From Bacilli bacterium (GTDB lineage Bacteria > Bacillota_I > Bacilli_A > RF39 > UBA660), in contig JAFTYN010000077.1 in assembly GCA_017461465.1 (NCBI GenBank), positions 1-11,522 on the forward strand: a DNA stretch of 11,522 bases. The letters run 5' to 3'. The notes beneath the pieces are model-generated. The model ran no database searches. It worked only from the letters and a program-made list of their open reading frames with translations, and had not been told where the DNA came from. Below, one piece after another: positions 6,409 to 11,522 of the stretch. Both the position numbers and the translations under genes were made by a program. Every line of letters starts with the position of its first letter. Within the stretch, counting starts at the first letter, position 1.

Positions 6409-7386
6409 ATGAAAGTTATTGAAGTTGAAAAATTATCTAAAAACTTTAAAGTTAAAGTAAAAGAAAAAGGATTAAAAGGTAGTATTAAATCAATATTTAA
6501 ACCTAAATATAAAACTACTAAAGCTGTAGATAAAGTTTCGTTTGAAGTAGAACAAGGTGAAATGATAGCCTTTATTGGTCCAAATGGAGCAGGGAAATCT
6601 ACAACTATAAAAATGCTTACAGGTATTTTATATCCAACTAGTGGAGAAGTAAAAGTAATGGGAATTAATCCTACAAAAGAAAGAAAAAAATTAGCTTATC
6701 AAATAGGTACAGTATTTGGTCAAAAAGAACAGTTGTGGACACATCTAACACCATATGATAATTTTAAATTTTTTGGGGCGGTATATGATTTAGATGATGC
6801 TATAATTGAAAAAAGAATAAAAGAGTATAAAGAGTTGTTTGAACTTGATGATTTTATAAATACTCCTGTTAGAAACTTATCGTTAGGTCAAAGAATAAGA
6901 TGTGAAATTGTTGCTTCTTTAATTCATAATCCAAAAATCTTATTCTTAGATGAACCTACTATTGGACTTGATCCAGTAGTAAAAGAGAAAATCAGAACAC
7001 TTATAAAAAGACTAAATAAAGAAAATAAAACAACAGTCTTTTTAACAAGCCATGATGTATCTGATATTGAAAAACTATGTAAAAGAGTTGTCATAGTTAA
7101 TAATGGTAAAATCGTACTTGATGATTCTATGGAAAATCTAAAATATCATTATTTAAATAAAAAAATAGTAGAAGCAAAAATGAAAGAAAAAATTAATTTA
7201 AAAGAACTTGATGGTATAACAATTTTAAAAGATAAAGACTATAGTTTAAAACTAGAAGTAGATACTACAAAAAGAAGTATAAGTGATGCTATAAAATTAT
7301 TAGAACCAGATAAAATAATTGATATTAATATATCTAATATTCCCCTAGAAAATATAATTACAGAAATATATAAGGATACTAAATAA
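6409..7386 (+). CDS. ABC-2 type transporter, ATP-binding subunit
   Basis: Cytoplasmic ATPase of an ABC-2 type transporter; 325 residues, the usual length for the uncharacterised COG4586-like group. Walker A is GPNGAGKST (57-65), the Q-loop lies in VFGQKEQLW, the signature is LSLGQ (157-161, replacing LSGGQ), Walker B is ILFLDEPT with D181 and E182, the D-loop is IGLDP, and the switch histidine is H215 (TSHD). An N-terminal KGLKGSIKSIFKPKYK insert before the nucleotide-binding core is typical of this group. The C-terminal 90 residues form the accessory region seen in NatA-like subunits. Expression is likely set by the leader RNA and terminator upstream. Its stop overlaps the next start (TAATG). 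The substrate is unknown: the two-permease layout suggests export, as for drug or lipid-like compounds, but nothing in the sequence names the cargo. Confidence 0.93.
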   Translation: MKVIEVEKLSKNFKVKVKEKGLKGSIKSIFKPKYKTTKAVDKVSFEVEQGEMIAFIGPNGAGKSTTIKMLTGILYPTSGEVKVMGINPTKERKKLAYQIGTVFGQKEQLWTHLTPYDNFKFFGAVYDLDDAIIEKRIKEYKELFELDDFINTPVRNLSLGQRIRCEIVASLIHNPKILFLDEPTIGLDPVVKEKIRTLIKRLNKENKTTVFLTSHDVSDIEKLCKRVVIVNNGKIVLDDSMENLKYHYLNKKIVEAKMKEKINLKELDGITILKDKDYSLKLEVDTTKRSISDAIKLLEPDKIIDINISNIPLENIITEIYKDTK

Positions 7387-8177
7387 TGCGTAAATATATT
7401 TACATTTTAAAAACTACTTTTTTAGATAGTATTCAGTATGTATCAAGTATTTTATTTAAGTTTATTGGATATTTTATAAGCATATTTGTTATGTTTAGTT
7501 TATGGTCATATGTGTACAGTGATGCATCAAACATAATAAATGGATATACTTTAACCCAGATGATGTGGTACATATTAATGTCGGAAATTATCACTTATGG
7601 TGGTAATAGTAAAGTAATAATAAATGAGATAACAGAAGATATCAAAAATGGTAATATAGCTTACCATATAAATAAACCATATCATTATTTAGGATATATA
7701 TTTATGAAGTATATAGGAGACTCTATTTTAAGAGTTCTTCTATATGCACTTGTAAGTATTTTACTTGCAGTTTTATTTGTAGGCTTTATCCCAGGATTTA
7801 ATTTTACTAATATTATATTTATTATTTTATCTTTTATCTTAGGATTCTTAATAAATGGTTTTCTAAAAATAACAATAAGTTTATTATCGTTTTGGATAGA
7901 AGATAGTGAACCATTTCACTGGATATATAATAAGTTTATGCTTATTTTAGGTGTGTTCTTTCCAGTTGAAATGTTTCCAAAATTTTTACAACCATATATA
8001 GCATTTACTCCTGTATATGTAGTTATATATGGTCCTTCTAAATTAATAGTTGACTTCTCGTTTGAGTTATTTAAAAGTATACTTATAGGTCAACTTATAT
8101 ATACATTAATTACGGGTTTAATTATGATATTAGTATTTAAAAAGGGGGTAAAAAGAGTAAATGTTAACGGCGGCTAA
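7386..8177 (+). CDS. ABC-2 type transporter, membrane subunit 1 (COG4587-like)
   Basis: Integral membrane subunit of 263 residues with about six hydrophobic spans, near 20-44, 58-74, 112-136, 140-166, 180-200 and 228-252. The cytoplasmic stretch EITEDIKNGNIAYHINKPY between helices 2 and 3 matches the 'I..G.ia..l.kP' pattern of the ABC2_membrane_6 (DUF990) family, where it is expected to contact the ATPase. The start ATG shares one base with the ATPase stop and is preceded by AAGGA (7372-7376), so translation is coupled. It overlaps the next gene by 17 bases. It should pair with the second membrane subunit to make the pore; cargo unknown. Confidence 0.88.
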   Translation: MRKYIYILKTTFLDSIQYVSSILFKFIGYFISIFVMFSLWSYVYSDASNIINGYTLTQMMWYILMSEIITYGGNSKVIINEITEDIKNGNIAYHINKPYHYLGYIFMKYIGDSILRVLLYALVSILLAVLFVGFIPGFNFTNIIFIILSFILGFLINGFLKITISLLSFWIEDSEPFHWIYNKFMLILGVFFPVEMFPKFLQPYIAFTPVYVVIYGPSKLIVDFSFELFKSILIGQLIYTLITGLIMILVFKKGVKRVNVNGG

Positions 8178-8955
8178 AAATCAGATAAAAGTAATGTTTT
8201 TATCAATAAAGTATAATTTAATGAGAGAAATGACAAATAGAGTTACTTTCATAACTAATGTATTATTTATGATTATAAATAATGCAACATTCATAGTTCA
8301 GTGGATAATTTTATTCTCACTAAAAGATAATTTTGGTGGATATTTAATGGAAGATATTATATTACTATGGGCTATATCAAGTTCATCATACGGTCTTGCA
8401 CATATATTATTTAATGGAATTTTTAAGATGCCACAGATGATTGAAAATGGTAAAGTTGATAGTTTTCTAGTAACTCCTAAAAATACCTTAATTATGCTTG
8501 CTACAAGTTCAACAAGAACATCGGCTATTGGAGATTTTCTATATGGCTATGTCCTAATGTTTATATTTTATTTAAATATATATGACATTTTAATGTTTAC
8601 ATTTCTAATAATCTTTGGTGGATTATTATATGCATCTTTAGCATGTATATTAAATAGTTTAACATTCTGGTTTATTAGAGCTAACTATTTATCAGATAGT
8701 ATAATTCATATATTTATTAATTTCTCTACATATCCAGATACTATCTTTAATAGAGCAATTAAAATAATGTTATTTACTATAATACCAGTAGGTTTTGCAG
8801 TATATTTACCTACTAAGTTAATTTTAAGTTTTAACTTAACATATTTATTATTAATATTATTAGCAACTTTAATATTCATAAGTATAGCCTTTTTAATCTT
8901 TTATAAAGGATTAAAAAGATATACTTCAAGTAATTTAATGGTTGCTAGAGTATAA
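8161..8955 (+). CDS. ABC-2 type transporter, membrane subunit 2 (COG3694-like)
   Basis: Second, diverged membrane subunit, 264 residues, with hydrophobic spans near 33-53, 66-84, 117-135, 140-165, 195-218 and 224-248. The cytoplasmic motif IENGKVDSFLVTPKN is the family counterpart of the helix 2-3 stretch in the partner. GDFLYGYVL and the later IPVGFAVYLPTKL are also typical of this permease group. The start ATG lies within the end of the previous gene; GGGGG (8144-8148) is 12 bases upstream, a longer spacing than elsewhere, so coupling probably helps initiation. The spans and motifs fit a heterodimeric transporter. No terminator hairpin follows the stop; the next structure is the T-box promoter and leader. 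Confidence 0.88.
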   Translation: MLTAAKNQIKVMFLSIKYNLMREMTNRVTFITNVLFMIINNATFIVQWIILFSLKDNFGGYLMEDIILLWAISSSSYGLAHILFNGIFKMPQMIENGKVDSFLVTPKNTLIMLATSSTRTSAIGDFLYGYVLMFIFYLNIYDILMFTFLIIFGGLLYASLACILNSLTFWFIRANYLSDSIIHIFINFSTYPDTIFNRAIKIMLFTIIPVGFAVYLPTKLILSFNLTYLLLILLATLIFISIAFLIFYKGLKRYTSSNLMVARV

Positions 8956-8970
8956 AAAAACAAAAAAATG

Positions 8971-8998
8971 TTGGAATTTATTAATTTTGTGATATAAT
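8971..8998 (+). promoter_or_regulatory. Promoter of the T-box operon
   Basis: TTGGAA (8971-8976) and TATAAT (8993-8998) are 16 bases apart, and the -10 is extended by TG at 8990-8991. The transcript should start near 9005, just before the T-box stem I. Confidence 0.8.
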
Positions 8999-9004
8999 CT
9001 TTAT

Positions 9005-9195
9005 AAATTGATGACGAAGACTAGTAATAAAATTAATTATTTAAAGAGAGTTTATGGTTGGTGAAAATAAACAATAATATTTTATGAATCTACTTCTGAG
9101 AGAAATGCAAACATTTCCGGTTAATACCGTTATTTAAATTAAGACTAAAGTAGGATGGTACCGCGCTTATCGCTCCTATACTTTAGTCTTTTTTT
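9005..9195 (+). promoter_or_regulatory. T-box leader, serine-specific (UCU specifier)
   Basis: A tRNA-sensing leader that prevents termination when uncharged tRNA binds. Stem I: GAAG (9016-9019) with CTTC (9093-9096); the specifier loop with AGTA (9023-9026) facing GAA-TCT-A (9086-9092); ATAAAAT (9027-9033) with ATTTTAT (9079-9085); ATTATT (9036-9041) with AATAAT (9073-9078); and a terminal hairpin GTTTAT/ATAAAC (9050-9055/9067-9072) holding the GGTTGGTGAAA apical loop. The specifier TCT (9089-9091) encodes serine, in agreement with serS downstream. A short hairpin around CGGTTAATACCG follows. The T-box AGGATGGTACCGCG is at 9152-9165, with TGGT (9156-9159) to pair with the tRNA 3' end. The 5' arm of the terminator overlaps the antiterminator. 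Confidence 0.95.
9142..9195 (+). terminator. T-box regulated terminator
   Basis: AGACTAAAG (9142-9150) pairs with CTTTAGTCT (9181-9189), and TAGGA (9151-9155) pairs with TCCTA (9174-9178) across a two-base bulge. A run of seven T residues (9189-9195) follows. The T-box core lies in the loop of this hairpin, so antiterminator and terminator are mutually exclusive. Confidence 0.93.
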
Positions 9196-9215
9196 ATTAA
9201 AAGGAAGGTGAAAAT

Positions 9216-10139
9216 ATGATTGATATGCACTATGATATGTTATCAGTTATTTATAATTGTTATCTAAGAAATGATTTTAGTTATATTGAATCTTGGATAA
9301 AAAATTATAATAGTGATAATGTCTCCGGTCTTATAGCAAATCTTTATTTTATGAATGAAGAAGAAATGAAAGAAGAAATGGGAAAATATTATAAAGAAAT
9401 AGATGTAGTAGAGATGTTTAAAATATCTACTGATTTATTTAAAAGGTATTTACCTACTACTGATATATTATTTAGTATAGAAGGATCGGACTATATAAAA
9501 GATGAAAATGAACTAGAAGAACTTTATAATCTAGGTTTAAGAAATATATTACTTGTATGGAATAATCCTAATAAATATGGTTCCGGTAATAGAGATTCTT
9601 ATGGTCTAACAGAAGAAGGTAAAAGTTTCTTAAAAAAAGCTATAGAGTTAGGTATTTCTATTGATGTTTCACATATGAATAAAAATACTTTTTATGATAC
9701 TATTAACCTAGTTAAAGAAGAAATAAGTAAAGGGAAAAATGTTAAAGTTATAGCAAGTCACTCAAATGCTTATAGCTTATGTAATCATAAAAGAAATTTA
9801 GATGATGAGCAGCTTAAAGCTTTAAAAGAGGTAAATGCTATAGTAGGTGTTGTATCTTACTCAGCTTTTGTAAAAGATATAAATGCAAGTTATAAAGATT
9901 TAAAAGATATGTATTTTAAACATATTAATCATATAGTTAGTATAATGGGAATTGATAATGTTGGAGTTTCAACTGATGATATGATGTTTATTAGAGAGTT
10001 GTTTAATGATGATCATGGTAAACCAATATTTAATTATGAAACAATAAAAAAAGATTTAATAGAATTATTAAAAGAAAAATATAATGATAAAGAAATAGAA
10101 AAATTGTTATATAGGAATGTATATAATAAATTATTTTAA
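9216..10139 (+). CDS. M19 family (membrane dipeptidase-like) metallopeptidase
   Basis: Zinc dipeptidase of the renal dipeptidase family, 307 residues, with no signal peptide, so probably cytoplasmic. The expected metal ligands are present in order: H5 and D7 in DMHYD, E89 in IEGS (family IEGG), H153 in DVSH, and H182 in ASHSNAYSLCNHKRN, a strongly conserved family block. D254 in STDDMM stands where the family has GSDFDG, so the catalytic aspartate is kept but the second aspartate and the glycine are not. ATG 9216 follows AAGGAAGGTG (9201-9210). It is the first gene after the serine T-box and lies 14 bases before serS. Family members cleave dipeptides, some with a D-residue at the C-terminus. 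Here it may free serine from peptides; that is inference from the leader. Confidence 0.88.
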   Translation: MIDMHYDMLSVIYNCYLRNDFSYIESWIKNYNSDNVSGLIANLYFMNEEEMKEEMGKYYKEIDVVEMFKISTDLFKRYLPTTDILFSIEGSDYIKDENELEELYNLGLRNILLVWNNPNKYGSGNRDSYGLTEEGKSFLKKAIELGISIDVSHMNKNTFYDTINLVKEEISKGKNVKVIASHSNAYSLCNHKRNLDDEQLKALKEVNAIVGVVSYSAFVKDINASYKDLKDMYFKHINHIVSIMGIDNVGVSTDDMMFIRELFNDDHGKPIFNYETIKKDLIELLKEKYNDKEIEKLLYRNVYNKLF

Positions 10140-10153
10140 GGAAGGATGATAAT

Positions 10154-11437
10154 ATGATAGATATTAAATTAATTAGAGAAAATAGAGATTTAGTTAAAGA
10201 AAATATTAAAAAGAAATTCCAAGATGAAAAATTACCTTTAGTAGATGAAATTTATGAATTAGATATTAAATTCCGTGAAGCTAAGCAAGAAGCAGATAAT
10301 ATGCGTGCTTTAAAAAATAGCAAAAGTGCTGAAATTGGTACTTTAATGCGTGAAGGTAAAAAGGATGAAGCTAACAAAGTTAAAGAAGAAATAGCAGAAT
10401 ATGGAGATAAAATAGCTGCTTTAGAAGTAAAAGAAGAAGAATTACAAAAAGACATTAAAGATAAAATGATGGTAATTCCTAATATTATTGATGATACAGT
10501 TCCAATCGGTGAAGATGATACACATAACGTAGAAGTAGAAAAATTCGGTGAACCAGTTGTTCCTGAATATGAAATACCATATCATGCTGATATTATTGAA
10601 AGATTAGCAGGTCTTGATAAAGAAGCAGCAGGAAGAACTAGTGGTCAAGGATTTTATTATTTACTAGGAGATATAGCAAGACTTCATGAAGCTATGATAG
10701 CATATGCTAGAGATTTTATGATTGAAAAAGGATTTACTTATGCTATACCACCATTTATGATACATGCTGATGTAGTTACAGGAGTTATGTCTTTCCCTGA
10801 AATGCAAGCAATGATGTATAAAATTGAAGGAGAAGATTTATACTTAATAGGTACTTCAGAACACTCAATGATAGGTAAATTTAAAGATCAAATTGTTAAA
10901 GAAGCAGAACTTCCAATAACTATGACAAGTTATTCACCATGTTTTAGAAAAGAAGGTGGATCTCATGGTCTAGAAGAAAGAGGTTTATATAGAGTTCATC
11001 AATTTGAAAAACAAGAAATGATCGTTATTTGTAAACCAGAAGATTCTATGGAATGGTATAACAAAATGTGGAGTTATACAGTTGAATTCTTTAGAAACTT
11101 AGATATACCTGTTAGAACACTTGAATGCTGTTCAGGTGACTTAGCAGATCTTAAAGTTAAATCTTGTGATGTAGAAGCTTGGAGTCCAAGACAAAAGAAA
11201 TACTTTGAAGTTGGTTCATGTTCTACTTTAGGAGATGCTCAAGCTAGAAGACTTGGTATCCGTACAAAAGGTGAAGATGGTACATACTATGTTCATACAT
11301 TAAATAACACTGTAGTAGCTACTCCAAGAGGATTAATTGCACTTCTTGAAAATAATTACAATGAAGATGGAAGTGTAAATATTCCAAAAGCATTACAACC
11401 ATACATGGGTGGAAAAACTAAAATTGAAGTTAAATAA
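10154..11437 (+). CDS. serS: Serine--tRNA ligase
   Basis: Class II aminoacyl-tRNA synthetase that charges tRNA-Ser (and tRNA-Sec if present); 427 residues, normal length. Residues 1-105 form the N-terminal tRNA-binding domain, with a charged helical stretch (about 30-100) that fits the long antiparallel coiled coil. The serine-binding TxE is T234-S235-E236. Motif 2 is CFRKEGGSHGLEERG (263-277) followed by RVHQF. Motif 3 has the arginine R392 in VVATPRGLIALLEN. The ending IPKALQPYMGG is the family signature. Motif 3 reads NNTVVATPR where Bacillus-type enzymes have NGSGLAVGR, and STLGDAQARR replaces SNCGDFQARR, so this is a diverged subtype. AGGAAGGAT (10139-10147) sets ATG 10154. Expression is controlled by the T-box, and the stop overlaps the next start. 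Confidence 0.97.
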   Translation: MIDIKLIRENRDLVKENIKKKFQDEKLPLVDEIYELDIKFREAKQEADNMRALKNSKSAEIGTLMREGKKDEANKVKEEIAEYGDKIAALEVKEEELQKDIKDKMMVIPNIIDDTVPIGEDDTHNVEVEKFGEPVVPEYEIPYHADIIERLAGLDKEAAGRTSGQGFYYLLGDIARLHEAMIAYARDFMIEKGFTYAIPPFMIHADVVTGVMSFPEMQAMMYKIEGEDLYLIGTSEHSMIGKFKDQIVKEAELPITMTSYSPCFRKEGGSHGLEERGLYRVHQFEKQEMIVICKPEDSMEWYNKMWSYTVEFFRNLDIPVRTLECCSGDLADLKVKSCDVEAWSPRQKKYFEVGSCSTLGDAQARRLGIRTKGEDGTYYVHTLNNTVVATPRGLIALLENNYNEDGSVNIPKALQPYMGGKTKIEVK

Positions 11438-11522
11438 TGGATGTTGAAGTATTAATAAATAAAGAAAATAGACTAGATGAAAATTATATACCTGATGATT
11501 TAGTAATAACTGATAATAATGA
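11437..11522 (+). CDS. N-terminus of a probable M15 (VanY-like) D-Ala-D-Ala carboxypeptidase (partial)
   Basis: The first 28 residues of a gene that runs off the right edge. Its ATG overlaps the serS TAA (TAATG). The stretch VLINKENRLDENYIPDDLV matches the opening of the VanY/M15B peptidase domain ('lvNk.n.L...Y.P.dLv'). In most relatives that segment follows a signal peptide or anchor, but here it begins at residue 4, so as seen the protein has no export signal. No Shine-Dalgarno site is clear, so translation probably depends on coupling with serS. Only the N-terminal block is visible, so the metal-binding residues cannot be checked and the call rests on one conserved segment. Confidence 0.65.
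   Translation, partial: MDVEVLINKENRLDENYIPDDLVITDNN

Noticed and set aside
10252..10455. Minus-strand open frame within serS
   Set aside because: Lies opposite the coiled-coil coding region, whose repeated Lys/Glu/Ala codons keep the complement open; no signals.
1..11522. Recoding of TGA as tryptophan, suggested by AT-richness and the absence of TGA stops
   Set aside because: All tryptophans seen are TGG and no gene contains an in-frame TGA; lack of TGA stops is expected in so AT-rich a genome.

Overview
The window comes from a very AT-rich bacterial chromosome. It reads with the standard code: tryptophan is TGG, and every visible stop is TAA apart from one TAG. AddAB, a T-box leader, strong purine-rich Shine-Dalgarno sites and TTGACA/TATAAT promoters point to a low-GC Bacillota, probably a small-genome lineage of class Bacilli. 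The lineage is inferred from style and cannot be fixed from this window.

Region 1 (1-5737, + strand) starts with the last codons of an unidentified gene and its terminator. An extended -10 promoter then drives addB and addA, which overlap by 14 bases. AddA keeps all SF1 helicase motifs and its nuclease motif. AddB keeps its nuclease and iron-sulphur motifs but is short and has no Walker A. Together they should form the double-strand-break resection machine that loads RecA.

Region 2 (5745-6126, - strand) holds a gene for an 88-residue protein with two membrane segments, of unknown function. It converges on addA, and three AT-rich hairpins separate the two genes. It has its own promoter and two tandem terminators.

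Region 3 (6178-8955, + strand) is a regulated ABC-2 type transporter operon: one ATPase and two different membrane subunits, with overlapping reading frames. Upstream are a near-consensus promoter, a dyad over its -35 box, and a roughly 100-base structured leader ending in a strong intrinsic terminator, laid out like a transcriptional riboswitch. I could not assign the class. This is the best candidate for something new.

Region 4 (8971-11522, + strand) is an operon under a T-box leader. Its specifier loop shows the serine codon UCU and it carries the T-box sequence and a terminator. The genes are an M19-type dipeptidase, serS, and the start of an M15 (VanY-like) peptidase that overlaps the serS stop. 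This suggests that uncharged tRNA-Ser turns on both serine charging and peptide or wall-peptide breakdown. The SerRS has motifs unlike the usual Bacillus type.

No tRNA, rRNA, CRISPR array, insertion sequence or phage gene was seen.
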